Assembly: GCA_036504335.1 (NCBI GenBank)
Contig: DASXVJ010000035.1
Location: 124,001-188,000 of the forward strand
Direction of reading: 5' to 3'
DNA length: 64,000 nt
DNA from: Fen-183 sp036504335
GTDB lineage: Bacteria; Acidobacteriota; Thermoanaerobaculia; UBA5066
The translations under genes and the position numbers were made by a program. The notes below the pieces were generated by a model. It saw only the letters and a list, made by a program, of their open reading frames with translations, searched no databases and had not been told where the DNA came from. Below, piece by piece: positions 41,913 through 51,198 of this stretch (its first letter is position 1; each line of letters starts with the position of its first letter).

Positions 41913-43229
41913 ATGAGCACGACCGCCGCCGAACCGAAACCCCGTTACCGCCCCGGCACCCTCGCCGTCCACGCCGCGCAGGAGACGGCCGACCCGGCCA
42001 CGAACGCCCGGGCCGTTCCGATCTACGCGACGACGTCGTACGTGTTCAACGGGCCGGACCACGCCGCGAGCCTGTTCGGACTGCGCGAGTTCGGCAACAT
42101 CTACACGCGCCTCATGAACCCCACGACGGACGTCTTTGAAAGGCGGATCGCCGAGCTCGAGGGCGGCGTCGCGGCCGTCGCGACGGCCAGCGGGCAGGCG
42201 GCGCAGACGCTCGCGCTCCTGAACCTCGCGCAGTCCGGCGACACGATCGTCTCGTCGTCCGCGCTCTACGGCGGCACGTTCACGCTCTTTCAGCACACGC
42301 TCCCCCGCCTCGGGATCCGGACGAAGTTCGTGGACGCGAACGACCCAAAGAAAGTCGCGGCCGCCATCGACGCGACGACGCGCGCCGTCTACGTCGAGAC
42401 GATCGGCAACCCGAAGCTCGACGTGCCGGACTTCCGCGCCCTCGCGGACGTCGCCCACGCGGCGGGCGTCCCTCTCGTCGTCGACAACACGTTCGCGACG
42501 CCGCTCCTGTGCCGCCCGATCGAGCACGGGGCCGACGTCGTCGTCCAGTCGGCCACGAAGTGGATCGGCGGCCACGGGACCGCGATCGGGGGCGTCGTCG
42601 TGGACGGCGGAAACTTCGACTGGGGCTCGAATCCGCGGTTCAAGAGCTTCTACCGCGATCCCGAGCCCGCGTACCACGGCCTGTCCTTCGCCGAGTCCTT
42701 CGGCGCCGCCGCGTTCGCCGTGCGCCTGCGCGTGGTCCTCCTGCGCGACGTCGGCGCCTCGCTCTCCCCGTTCAACTCGTTCCTCTTCCTGCAGGGGATC
42801 GAGACGCTGCACCTGCGCATCCGGCGCCACTGCGAGAACGCCCTCGCGGTCGCGCGCTTCCTCGAGGCCCACCCGGCCGTGGCGTGGGTCCGCTACCCCG
42901 GCCTGCCGTCGCACCCGGCGCATGCGACCGCCGCGCGGTACCTCGAAGGCGGGTTCGGCGGCGTCCTCACGTTCGGCGTGAAGGGCGGCGAGGCCGAAGC
43001 CCGGGCCGTCATCAAGGAAGCGAAGCTCTTCTCGCTCGTCGCGAACGTCGGCGACGCCAAGAGCCTCGTGATCCATCCCTGGTCGACGACGCACGAGCAG
43101 CTCGCGCCGGAGGACCGGATCGTCGCGGGCGTCACGCCCGACCTCATCCGGCTCTCGGTCGGCATCGAGGACGCCGGGGACCTCACGGAGGATCTCGACC
43201 AGGCGCTCCGCAAGGCGGTGCGAACGTGA
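41913..43229 (+). CDS. metY: O-acetylhomoserine sulfhydrylase (PLP enzyme)
   Basis: The 438-residue protein belongs to the Cys/Met-metabolism PLP family: YTRLMNPTTDVFERRIAELEGG, SSSALYGGTFTLF, DNTFATPLLCRPIEHGAD, and the PLP Lys in QSATKWIGGHG. It converts O-acetylhomoserine and sulfide to homocysteine in methionine synthesis. AAGGAGAAG lies before the ATG. It is separated from its promoter by a Cys/Met leader frame and terminator, and its stop overlaps the metX start (GTGA). Confidence 0.93.
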   Translation: MSTTAAEPKPRYRPGTLAVHAAQETADPATNARAVPIYATTSYVFNGPDHAASLFGLREFGNIYTRLMNPTTDVFERRIAELEGGVAAVATASGQAAQTLALLNLAQSGDTIVSSSALYGGTFTLFQHTLPRLGIRTKFVDANDPKKVAAAIDATTRAVYVETIGNPKLDVPDFRALADVAHAAGVPLVVDNTFATPLLCRPIEHGADVVVQSATKWIGGHGTAIGGVVVDGGNFDWGSNPRFKSFYRDPEPAYHGLSFAESFGAAAFAVRLRVVLLRDVGASLSPFNSFLFLQGIETLHLRIRRHCENALAVARFLEAHPAVAWVRYPGLPSHPAHATAARYLEGGFGGVLTFGVKGGEAEARAVIKEAKLFSLVANVGDAKSLVIHPWSTTHEQLAPEDRIVAGVTPDLIRLSVGIEDAGDLTEDLDQALRKAVRT

Positions 43230-44287
43230 GCGCCGCAGCGGCGCCGCGCTTCCACGTCACGCCGCGCTTCGCGCTCGAGTCGGGCGAGGTCCTGCGCGAC
43301 GTGCGGCAGGCGTACGTCCTCGAGGGCGCGTTGAACGACAAACGCGACAACGTCGTCCTCGTCTTCCACTCGCTCACGGGCTCGCCCGAGACGCTGGGCG
43401 GATGGAAGGGAAGTGTCATTGGGCCGGGAAAGGCGATCGACACGAATCGCTGGGCGGTCCTGTGCCCCAACCTGCTGGGCTCGTGCTACGGCACCGAATT
43501 CAAAAGACTTCTTAGAAAGGAAGAGCGCCGCTCGGCGCATCCCGCCATCACAACGCGCGACCAGGCACACCTCGTAGAAAATCTTCTGAATTCTCTTGGT
43601 ATTTCCTCCCTCGCTCTCGTGACCGGAGGGTCGCTCGGCGGGATGGTCGCGCTGGAATTTGCCGCGTCGTTTCCCTCGCGCTTCCGCGCCGCCGTCGTCT
43701 TCGCGGCGCCCGCCGCTCACACGGCCTGGGCGATCGGCTGGAACCACGTCCAGCGCCGCGCCCTCGACGCGGGCGGGCCGGATGCGGGCCTCGCCGTCGC
43801 CCGGATGGCCGGCATGCTCACGTACCGCACGCCGGAGGAATTCGAGGGCCGGTTCGGCCGCCAGGGCGGCGCGGACGAGCCGTTCGCGGTTCAGTCGTAC
43901 CTGTCGCGCCACGGCGCGAAGCTCCTCGCGCGCTTCGACGCGAGGAGCTACCGGACGCTCCTCGCCGCCATGGACGCGCACGACGTCGGCCGCGGGCGCG
44001 GCGGCGTCGCCGCCGCGCTCGCCGCGGCCGGCGCGCGCCTGACGGGCGTCGGGATTCCGGGTGACGGCCTCTACCCCGAGGCCGTCGTGAAGGGCTGGGT
44101 GGAGGAGGCCGGCGCGACGTACGCCGAGCTCGTCTCGACGCATGGGCACGACGGCTTCCTTCTCGAGACGGAGGCCGCCGGCGGGATCCTCGCGAACGCG
44201 CTCGCGGAGGCGCCCGCGCGCGTCAGTTCTCGGGCGGAGGCGGCGGGAGCGGGACGGGAGTCTTCTTCTTGGGCGGCCGCGCGGTGA
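43226..44287 (+). CDS. metX: Homoserine O-acetyltransferase
   Basis: The 353-residue alpha/beta-hydrolase-fold protein has the MetX pattern: VLVFHSLTGSPETLGGWKG, nucleophile Ser in TGGSLGGMVALEFA, and catalytic His in STHGHDGFLLE. It makes O-acetylhomoserine, the substrate of the enzyme encoded just upstream. GTG start overlaps the metY stop. The last 20 or so residues are low-complexity and overlap the convergent gene at 44223 by 65 nt. An acyl donor other than acetyl-CoA (succinyl-CoA) cannot be excluded from sequence. Confidence 0.9.
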   Translation: MSAAAAPRFHVTPRFALESGEVLRDVRQAYVLEGALNDKRDNVVLVFHSLTGSPETLGGWKGSVIGPGKAIDTNRWAVLCPNLLGSCYGTEFKRLLRKEERRSAHPAITTRDQAHLVENLLNSLGISSLALVTGGSLGGMVALEFAASFPSRFRAAVVFAAPAAHTAWAIGWNHVQRRALDAGGPDAGLAVARMAGMLTYRTPEEFEGRFGRQGGADEPFAVQSYLSRHGAKLLARFDARSYRTLLAAMDAHDVGRGRGGVAAALAAAGARLTGVGIPGDGLYPEAVVKGWVEEAGATYAELVSTHGHDGFLLETEAAGGILANALAEAPARVSSRAEAAGAGRESSSWAAAR

Positions 44288-44834
44288 TGAGCAGGCCCGT
44301 ACCCGCCATGCTGGTCTTGCCGGCGGTCGCGAGGTCGCCCAGCTGGACGGCCGGGCCGAGTACGAAGGGCACGGGTTCGCCGATCGTCAGAACCTCGTCG
44401 TCGTCGAACTTCAGGATCGGCCGCGCCTTGGGCTCCGGCTTGCCGCCGCCCTCGGGACGCGTGTCCGCGTAGCCGAAGACGTCGACGGCCTCCTTGAGGC
44501 CGACGAGCTTCGGGACCGAAACGACCGACGGGCCCGAGACGACGAACGGGACCGCGCTCTTCGCGACGGGCTTTCCGTCCTTCGCGATCTCGACGAACGC
44601 CGTGCCGGACGCCGTCGCCGGGACCTGGAAGCTGTAGATCCCCTTCGCCTCCTCGATGACGCTCACGGGCTTGCCGCCGAAGAGGACCTGCCCGCCTGCG
44701 GGCACCGTCGTGCGGATCGTGACGCGCGTGCTCGCCGCACCGACCTTGGGCTCGAACTCGATCCCGTCCTGGGCCAGGCCGGAGAGCCCGGCGAGGACGG
44801 CGGCGGCGCACACGGGAGCGAGAAGACGTCTCAC
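44223..44834 (-). CDS. Exported protein with IPT/TIG-like domain
   Basis: The 203-residue protein from GTG has a signal peptide (RRLLAPVCAAAVLAGLSGLAQ), then an Ig-like IPT/TIG-type domain (FEPKVGAASTRVTIRTTVPA ... VLFGGKPVSVIEEAKGIYSFQVP), and ends in a Pro-rich KKKTPVPLPPPPPEN tail. Function unknown; probably periplasmic. The 3' end overlaps metX. It is divergent from the LysE-type gene. Confidence 0.7.
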   Translation of the reverse strand: MRRLLAPVCAAAVLAGLSGLAQDGIEFEPKVGAASTRVTIRTTVPAGGQVLFGGKPVSVIEEAKGIYSFQVPATASGTAFVEIAKDGKPVAKSAVPFVVSGPSVVSVPKLVGLKEAVDVFGYADTRPEGGGKPEPKARPILKFDDDEVLTIGEPVPFVLGPAVQLGDLATAGKTSMAGTGLLITARPPKKKTPVPLPPPPPEN

Positions 44835-44892
44835 GCCCCCAATGTACGCTTCCCGGCCGGCACCCGCAAACGGCGTGAGACGATACCGCGCC

Positions 44893-45570
44893 GTGGCGGA
44901 CTTCCCGCTGTCCCTCGTGATCGGTTTCCTCGCGGGGTTTCTCGGCGCGATCCCTCCGGGTCCGCTGAACGTCACGGTCCTGCGCAAGAGCCTGCACGGA
45001 CGGCGTCGCGAGGCTTTTCGCGTCGCGGCCGGCGGTTCGGCCGTCGACATCCTGGTCTGTCTCCTGATCGGCCTCGGCCTCGGCTGGATCCTCGAAAAAG
45101 TCGCCACGAACTTCTGGGTCCGCACGGCCCTCGCGCTCTTCCTCGTGGCCTACGGCCTGAAGCTCCTCCTCGTCGACCGGAGCCGCGACAGGCTCGCGCT
45201 CGCTGCGGGCTCCGCCGAGCCGAACGCCCCCTGCGAGACTTCCGCTCCCGCGCCGGGACCCGCAGGCCTCCGGTTCGTTCTCACCGGCCTCCTGCAGGGC
45301 GCGGCGAACCCCGCGCTCTTCGTGAACTGGACGATCCTCATCTCCTTTCTCGTGAGCCACCGGCTCTTCGTCCCCTCGGCGACCTCCGCGCTCGGCTTCG
45401 CGCTCGGCGTCGGCGCGGGCGTCTTCGCGTGGTTCGCGCTGCTGATCGAGCTCGTGGACCACTGGAAGGACAGGGCCGGCGCGTGGGTCTCGCGTTCCAC
45501 GGTCCTGGCCGGCGTCCTCCTCGTGGCCTTCGGCGTCTTTTTCACGTGGCGCTCGTTCGCGGTGACGTGA
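44893..45570 (+). CDS. LysE/RhtB-family amino acid exporter
   Basis: The 225-residue protein has about six transmembrane helices and the family opening FLAGFLGAIPPGPLNVTVLRKSL. LysE-type permeases export amino acids such as lysine, homoserine or threonine. Position near metX makes a homoserine-related substrate possible but unproven. GTG start. The stop overlaps the ATG of the histidine kinase gene (TGATG). Confidence 0.8.
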   Translation: MADFPLSLVIGFLAGFLGAIPPGPLNVTVLRKSLHGRRREAFRVAAGGSAVDILVCLLIGLGLGWILEKVATNFWVRTALALFLVAYGLKLLLVDRSRDRLALAAGSAEPNAPCETSAPAPGPAGLRFVLTGLLQGAANPALFVNWTILISFLVSHRLFVPSATSALGFALGVGAGVFAWFALLIELVDHWKDRAGAWVSRSTVLAGVLLVAFGVFFTWRSFAVT

Positions 45571-47021
45571 TGGCGCCGAGAGAAGGCTTCGCCGGAATGC
45601 GGCTCTCGACCCGGCTCGGGCTCACGTGGGCCGGGATCCTCGTCCTCGCGGCGATCGCGCAGACCCTCGTCTACTTCCAGACGCGCAACGAGACGCTCGA
45701 CGAAGCCGATGCGTCGTACCAGGCGATCGCGAAGGCGATCGAAGTCGGGCAGACGCAGATCGGGCCGGAGGGCTGGAAGGACCCGAAGGTTCTCGAGGAC
45801 TACACGGCCGCCCTCGGCGCCCGCGGGCTGCGCGACATCAAGGTGACGGACGAGGCGGGCAAGCCGCTCTTCGAGCCGACGCCGTCCGCGAAGCGGCGCG
45901 CGAAGAAGCCCGACGGGCCCAAGGACATCGTGATCTCGGGCGTGATCGGCTCGGGCCCGACGAACCGGAGCCTCACGGTCCCGATCGTCGTCGAGGGCCG
46001 CCTGCGCGGCCACGTCGAGATCGCGTACAACCTCGAAAACATCCGCGCCCAGCTCGAGGACAACTTCCGCCGCCGGCTCTTCGCGCTCCTCGGAGTCTTC
46101 GCGCTCGGCCTCGCCGTGATGCTCGTCATCACGCGCAACGCGACGCGGCCGCTCGACCAGCTCTCCGACGGCGCCGCGCGCGTCGCCGAGGGGCATCTCG
46201 ACGTCACCGTGCCCGTGGACCGCGACGACGAGATCGGGCGCCTCGCCTCGACGTTCAACCGCATGACGGAGAAGCTGCGCGAACGGCAGGAGCTCGAGCT
46301 GCGCCTGGCCGCCGCCGAGAAGCGCGCCGAGATCGGCCACCTCGCCTCGGGCCTCGCGCACGAGATCAAGAACCCCCTGAACGCGCTCTCGCTCGGCCTC
46401 GACGTCCTCCGCCGCCGGCATTCGCCGGCGGACCCTTCCGCCGTGGCCGAATACAGCGGCCGGATCGAAGACCTCCGCGAGGAGATCAACCGCCTCGCCA
46501 TTCTGATCAACAACTTCCTCGCATACGGGCGGCCCCTCACGCTCACGTTCGCGCCGACCGACCTCGCGGCCGTCGTCGCCCGGACCCTCGCCGACCTCAC
46601 CGAGACCGCCGAGCGCGCCCACGTGACGTTCGTCGTGCGGCTCCCCTCCGCGCGGCCGAGCGTCTCGGCGGACGCGAACCTCCTGAAATCGTCGGTCTGG
46701 AATCTGGTCCAGAACGGGATCCAGTCCATGGAGCGCCACGGCGGCACACTGGCCGTCGCCGTCGACCCGGAAGAGGGCGGGTCCGACGGCCCCGCGCGCC
46801 GCCTCGTCCTGTCCGTCATGGACGAGGGTTCCGGGCTCTCCGAGGCGGACCTTCCGCGCCTCTTCGATCCCTACTTCTCGAAGAAGGAGGGCGGCGTGGG
46901 CCTCGGTCTCGCGATGGTCAAGCGCATCGTCGAGGAGCACGGCGGCCGCGTGACGGCCGAGAACCGGACGGACGGACGGCCGGGCGCCGTCTTCCGCATT
47001 TCGCTCCCCGTGGCCGGCTGA
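45570..47021 (+). CDS. Sensor histidine kinase (NtrB/AtoS-like)
   Basis: The 483-residue protein has two transmembrane helices (about 17-35 and 170-188) around a periplasmic sensor, a HAMP domain (TRNATRPLDQLSDGAARVAEG), HisKA with His in LAHEIKNPLNALSLGLD, and an HATPase domain (NLVQNGIQS, DEGSGLSEADLPRLF, GVGLGLAMVKRI). The gene is followed after 16 nt by its cognate sigma-54 response regulator. Confidence 0.92.
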   Translation: MAPREGFAGMRLSTRLGLTWAGILVLAAIAQTLVYFQTRNETLDEADASYQAIAKAIEVGQTQIGPEGWKDPKVLEDYTAALGARGLRDIKVTDEAGKPLFEPTPSAKRRAKKPDGPKDIVISGVIGSGPTNRSLTVPIVVEGRLRGHVEIAYNLENIRAQLEDNFRRRLFALLGVFALGLAVMLVITRNATRPLDQLSDGAARVAEGHLDVTVPVDRDDEIGRLASTFNRMTEKLRERQELELRLAAAEKRAEIGHLASGLAHEIKNPLNALSLGLDVLRRRHSPADPSAVAEYSGRIEDLREEINRLAILINNFLAYGRPLTLTFAPTDLAAVVARTLADLTETAERAHVTFVVRLPSARPSVSADANLLKSSVWNLVQNGIQSMERHGGTLAVAVDPEEGGSDGPARRLVLSVMDEGSGLSEADLPRLFDPYFSKKEGGVGLGLAMVKRIVEEHGGRVTAENRTDGRPGAVFRISLPVAG

Positions 47022-47037
47022 GGGTAATCTCCACCAC

Positions 47038-48429
47038 GTGACCGAGAAAGAACCGAAGGCGACGCTCCTCGTCGTGGACGACGAGAAGCACCAGCGCGAG
47101 TCGCTGACCGTCATCCTCGAGGACGAGGGCTACCGTGTCGCCGCGGCGGCGGACGGGCGCGAGGCGCTCGCGAAAGCCGCCGAGCTCCGGCCCGAGGTCG
47201 TCCTCACGGACCTCAAGATGCCCGGCCTCACGGGCATGGACGTCGTTCGGAGCCTGAGCTCTTCCGCGGAGAACCCGCTGCCGCCGAAGGTCATCCTCGT
47301 AACGGCGCACGGCTCGGTCGAGCGCGCGCGTGAGGCCCACAAGCTCGGCGCGTTCGACTACATGTCGAAACCCGTCGTGGCCGACGAGCTCCTCTTCCGC
47401 GTCGAGCGCGCTCTCGAGGCGTTCCGGCTCGCGGAAAAGGCGCTGCGCCTCGAGCGGCGCCTCAAGGGCGACGGCCTCGAGGCGATCGTCGGGGACAGCG
47501 CCTCGATGCGCGACGTCTTCCGGCTCGTCGAGAAGATCGCGCCGACGAACTCGACGGTCCTCATCCGCGGCGAGTCCGGCACGGGCAAGGAGCTCGTCGC
47601 GCGCGCGGTCCACGCGCGTTCCAATCGCTCGCAGAAGCCGTTCTTCGCGCTGAACTGCGCCGCGATCCCCGAGAATCTCCTCGAGAGCGAGCTCTTCGGG
47701 CACGAGAAGGGGTCCTTCACGGGCGCCGACGCGCGCAAGATCGGCCTCTTCGAGGCGGCGAGCGGGTCGACGCTGTTCCTCGACGAGATCGGCGACCTCA
47801 CTCTTCCGCTGCAAGGCAAGATCCTGCGCGCCCTCCAGGAGAAGGAGGTCAAGCGCGTGGGCGGGAACGAGACGATCCCCGTCGACGTGCGCGTCGTCGC
47901 GGCCACGAACCGCGACCTCGCCGCGATGATGAAGGCCGGCCAGTTCCGCGAAGATCTCTTCTACCGCCTGAACGTGATACCGGTCGAGCTGCCTCCGCTG
48001 CGCGACCGTGCCTCGGACGTGCGTGCCCTGGTGAGCCGCTTCCTCGACAAGGCGAACGCCTCGCACGGGACGTCCGTGGGGTCCGTGTCGCCCGAGGCGA
48101 TGGACCTCCTCGTGCGGCACGGCTGGCCGGGCAACGTGCGCCAGCTCGAGAGCGTCGTCGAGCGCGCGGTCCTCCTGTGCGAGGGAAACATCGTCGTCCC
48201 GTCCGACCTGCCGTCCGAAGTCCGCCTCAACACCGCGCCCGCCGCGCGGCCGTACGGATTCGACATCCCGGCCGACGGGATCGACATCGAGGAATTCGAG
48301 CGCCAGCTCATCGTCCAGGCGATGGAAAAGTCGGGATGGGTGATCGCGAGGGCCGCGCGCCTTCTCGGTCTCACGTACCGGACGCTGCAATACCGGCTCG
48401 AGAAGTTCGGTCTCAAGAAGCCCGCCTGA
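47038..48429 (+). CDS. Sigma-54-dependent response regulator (NtrC family)
   Basis: The 463-residue protein has a receiver domain (phospho-acceptor Asp in VVLTDLKMPGLTGMD), an AAA+ domain with Walker A GESGTGKE, sigma-54 loop GSFTGA (usual GAFTGA with Ser), Walker B TLFLDEIGD, arginine finger FREDLFYRLN, and a Fis-type HTH (VIARAARLLGLTYRTLQYRL). It activates sigma-54 promoters on phosphorylation by the kinase encoded upstream. GTG start. Targets are unknown. Confidence 0.94.
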   Translation: MTEKEPKATLLVVDDEKHQRESLTVILEDEGYRVAAAADGREALAKAAELRPEVVLTDLKMPGLTGMDVVRSLSSSAENPLPPKVILVTAHGSVERAREAHKLGAFDYMSKPVVADELLFRVERALEAFRLAEKALRLERRLKGDGLEAIVGDSASMRDVFRLVEKIAPTNSTVLIRGESGTGKELVARAVHARSNRSQKPFFALNCAAIPENLLESELFGHEKGSFTGADARKIGLFEAASGSTLFLDEIGDLTLPLQGKILRALQEKEVKRVGGNETIPVDVRVVAATNRDLAAMMKAGQFREDLFYRLNVIPVELPPLRDRASDVRALVSRFLDKANASHGTSVGSVSPEAMDLLVRHGWPGNVRQLESVVERAVLLCEGNIVVPSDLPSEVRLNTAPAARPYGFDIPADGIDIEEFERQLIVQAMEKSGWVIARAARLLGLTYRTLQYRLEKFGLKKPA

Positions 48430-48547
48430 AACCTGATCCGGGAAGGCCGGACGCCCGGAATCGTGCAGTCAGGGCCGGCCGGCGGGCCCCCGAAATGCCA
48501 TTCGGGCGCTCAAATTGCCGCAAACGTCGCCAATCGAGGTTTCCAGC

Positions 48548-49000
48548 GTGCGGCACGTGTCCTGCAAGCCGGAATGCGTGGCGAGCTTCGTTCTCTTTCT
48601 GCTCCTTCTCGCCGAACCCGCGGCCCCCGCCGCCTCCGGCCCGACCATGTCGGCCGCTCCCGCGGGCGAGTCGCGCACCATCGTGGGCGAGATCGTGTGG
48701 GTCGACATTCCGGCCCGCCTCGTCCAGATCCGCGAGTCGGTCAAGACCACGAAGGTGAAGGGCCAGCCGCCCGCGCGGCAGACCATCGCGATCCGCGTCG
48801 CGCCGGACGTCGCCGTCACCCGCGGCGCGAAGGCCGTGCCGCTCGAGGACCTGAAGCCGAAGGACCACGTGACCGCGCGTTACCTTGCGACCGCCGCCGG
48901 CGCGCAGGCGCTCTCGTTCCGCGTCGCCGACGCCGCGCCACGCCCGCCCGCCATCGCGCCTGCATCGGGCGAAGGCTCGCCGCACGCGGGCGGCAACTGA
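48548..49000 (+). CDS. Exported small protein
   Basis: The 150-residue product from GTG (GAGG 8 nt upstream) has a signal peptide (CVASFVLFLLLLAEPAAPAA) and a small beta domain (TIVGEIVWVDIPARLVQIRE ... VPLEDLKPKDHVTARYL) like that of the protein at 36071-36679. Function unknown. A TTG start at 48515 would add 11 residues. Confidence 0.6.
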   Translation: MRHVSCKPECVASFVLFLLLLAEPAAPAASGPTMSAAPAGESRTIVGEIVWVDIPARLVQIRESVKTTKVKGQPPARQTIAIRVAPDVAVTRGAKAVPLEDLKPKDHVTARYLATAAGAQALSFRVADAAPRPPAIAPASGEGSPHAGGN

Positions 49001-49019
49001 ACCCGGTCTAGACTCGGGC

Positions 49020-49538
49020 ATGGTCTCGCCCGCAGAGCCCGCTCCCGGATCCACCGCTCCGACAGCGGCATTCGTCCGCCCCGGCGGCGAGTCGGTTACG
49101 ACCCAGGGCCTCCTCGCGGAGGCGAACGGCCTCCCGCTCCTCCTCGCGTTCTTCAAGACCTCCTGCCCGACGTGCCGCCTGGCGTGGCCTTACCTCCAGC
49201 GCCTCCACGCGGCCTACGGCGGCAAGGCCGTCCACGTCGTCGGCGTCTCGCAGAACGGAGCCGCCGAAAGCGAAGATTTCTTCAAGGAGTTCGGGAAGGC
49301 CACGTTCGATCTGGTCCTGGATCCGGAGCCCAAATTCACCGCGTCGAATGCCTTTCACGTCGAAGCGGTTCCCCACATCGTGCTCGTGTCTTCCGCAGGA
49401 TCATTCGAAGAAATCTTCTCCGGCTGGTCCAAAGCGAAGATGGAGGCGATTGGATCGCGGCTCGCCGCCGGGCGCTCGCTCGCCCGCATCCCCGTCGTGC
49501 CGCCGGGCGACCTCGTGCGCGACTTCCAGTCGGGTTGA
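49020..49538 (+). CDS. Redoxin/TlpA-like thioredoxin-fold protein
   Basis: The 172-residue protein has AhpC/TSA-redoxin features: LLLAFFKTSCPTCRLAWPYLQRLH with redox pair CPTC, VVGVSQNGAAESEDFFKEFG, and a cis-Pro segment AVPHIVLVSSAGS. It has no signal peptide, so it probably acts in the cytoplasm as a thiol peroxidase or disulphide reductase. The start lies 20 nt after the preceding gene. Confidence 0.8.
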   Translation: MVSPAEPAPGSTAPTAAFVRPGGESVTTQGLLAEANGLPLLLAFFKTSCPTCRLAWPYLQRLHAAYGGKAVHVVGVSQNGAAESEDFFKEFGKATFDLVLDPEPKFTASNAFHVEAVPHIVLVSSAGSFEEIFSGWSKAKMEAIGSRLAAGRSLARIPVVPPGDLVRDFQSG

Positions 49539-49554
49539 CTGGGCCGCAACGCAC

Positions 49555-49573
49555 ACTGACCGGTCCGGTCAGT
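49555..49573. promoter_or_regulatory. 19-bp perfect palindrome, probable operator
   Basis: ACTGACCGG-T-CCGGTCAGT is a perfect inverted repeat around one base, 53 nt upstream of the AAA+ ATPase gene. There is no T run, so it is not an intrinsic terminator; it resembles operators of TetR/MarR-type dimers. Confidence 0.5.
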
Positions 49574-49626
49574 CCGAAGCAATCTCCCGGGGCCTTTATC
49601 CCGTAAGCTTGCGGCAAGGGAGTCTC

Positions 49627-51198
49627 ATGACCGATCGCCCGACCACCCTCGGAGAGCTCGTCGCGGCGGGCTACGCGCCCAAGACGGTCAAGGACGAGAT
49701 CCGCGACAACCTCATCGCGAAGCTGAAGGCGGGCGAGAACGTTTTCCCCGGCATCCTCGGCTACGAGAAGACCGTCGTCCCCGCGCTCCAGAACGCGATT
49801 CTCGCGCGGCACGACATCATCCTTCTCGGCCTGCGCGGGCAGGCCAAGACGCGCATCCTGCGCGCCCTCGTCAACCTCCTCGACGAGGCGATCCCCGTCA
49901 TCGCGGGCTCCGAGCTGAACGAGTCGCCGTTCGCGCCGTTCACGGCGTACGGGCGGCGCATGGCCGCCTCGGCGGGCGACGACCTGCCCGTGGCGTGGCT
50001 CGGGCGCGACGCACGCTACCGCGAGAAGCTCGCGACGCCGGACGTCACGATCGCCGACCTCATCGGCGACGTGGACCCCGTGAAGGCCGCGACGCTCCGC
50101 AAGACGTTCGCCGACGAGGACGTCATCCACTACGGGATCGTCCCGCGCACGAACCGCGGCATCTTCGCGATCAACGAGCTCCCGGACCTGCAGCCCCGCA
50201 TCCAGGTCGGACTCCTCAACATCCTCGAGGAACGCGACCTCCAGATCCGCGGCTTCCCGCTGCGCATCCCGCTCGACGTCCTCATGGTGTTCTCCGCGAA
50301 CCCCGAGGACTACACGAACCGCGGGAACATCATCACGCCGCTGAAGGACCGCATCGCGTCGCAGATCCTCACGCACTACCCGCAGGACCCGAAGGTCGCT
50401 TCCGCGATCACGGACCAGGAGGCGTGGACGGACCGGACGCTGCACGGCGTGACCGTGCTGCTCGGCGAGGAAGTGAAGCTCCTCGTCGAGGAAGTCGCCT
50501 TCGTCGCGCGCAAGAGCGAGCTCGTGGACCAGTCCTCGGGCGTCTCGGCGCGCCTCCCGATCGCGGCCCGCGAGCTCCTGATCTCGAACCTCGAGCGGCG
50601 CGCGCTCGCGACGGGCGAGACCGTCGTCGCGCCCCGGCTCGTGGATCTCTTTGCGACGCTGCCGGCGATCACGGGCAAGGTCGAGATGGTGTTCGAGGGC
50701 GAGCAGCAGGGCGCCGAGATCGTCGCCAAGAAGCTCATCGGCGACGCCGTGAAGAACCTCTTCGAGGCGCAGTTCCCGCCCGTCGAGGGCCCGCGAGGGC
50801 GAGCCGAGCGCCCCCGCCGCCCCCGCGGCGACTTCGACGAGGACGAGGGCGGCGGCCCCACGACGCTCGAGAAGGCCGAGGGGCGGCGCGCCGCCGCGGC
50901 CGCTCCCCCGCCGGGCCCGTACGACGCGATCGCGGCGTGGTTCGCGGACGGGAAGAAGATCGTCCTCTCGGACCAGACCCCGTTCTCCGAGCACCTCAAG
51001 ACGCTGGAGTCCGTGGCGGGCCTGTCGGACTTCGTCCTCGAGCACGCCAAACCCCGCGACCACTACGAGCGCGCGTTCCTCATGGAGCTCGTCCTCGAGG
51101 GCCTCGTCCAGAACCTCCGGATCGCGCGCGAGGACCTCGACTCGACGCTGACGTACGCCGAGCTCGCGAAGTTCAACCTGATGCGGAGCCGGGGCTAG
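49627..51198 (+). CDS. AAA+ ATPase, magnesium-chelatase/MoxR-like
   Basis: The 523-residue protein has Walker A LLGLRGQAKTRI, a Walker B-like stretch GIFAINELPDLQPRIQVGLLN in place of the usual Asp-Glu, sensor FSANPEDYTNRGNIITPLKDR and a C-terminal helical region split by a basic Pro/Gly linker (about 390-430). Such ATPases usually remodel a VWA-domain partner encoded next door. Here the next gene is convergent and there is no VWA protein, so the partner is elsewhere. Its 3' end overlaps the convergent gene by 26 nt. Confidence 0.8.
   Translation: MTDRPTTLGELVAAGYAPKTVKDEIRDNLIAKLKAGENVFPGILGYEKTVVPALQNAILARHDIILLGLRGQAKTRILRALVNLLDEAIPVIAGSELNESPFAPFTAYGRRMAASAGDDLPVAWLGRDARYREKLATPDVTIADLIGDVDPVKAATLRKTFADEDVIHYGIVPRTNRGIFAINELPDLQPRIQVGLLNILEERDLQIRGFPLRIPLDVLMVFSANPEDYTNRGNIITPLKDRIASQILTHYPQDPKVASAITDQEAWTDRTLHGVTVLLGEEVKLLVEEVAFVARKSELVDQSSGVSARLPIAARELLISNLERRALATGETVVAPRLVDLFATLPAITGKVEMVFEGEQQGAEIVAKKLIGDAVKNLFEAQFPPVEGPRGRAERPRRPRGDFDEDEGGGPTTLEKAEGRRAAAAAPPPGPYDAIAAWFADGKKIVLSDQTPFSEHLKTLESVAGLSDFVLEHAKPRDHYERAFLMELVLEGLVQNLRIAREDLDSTLTYAELAKFNLMRSRG

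Noticed and set aside
48430..48547. Hairpin CCCGAA-ATGCCA-TTCGGG as terminator of the NtrC-type gene
   Set aside because: The stem is only six base pairs and no T run follows; too weak to call.
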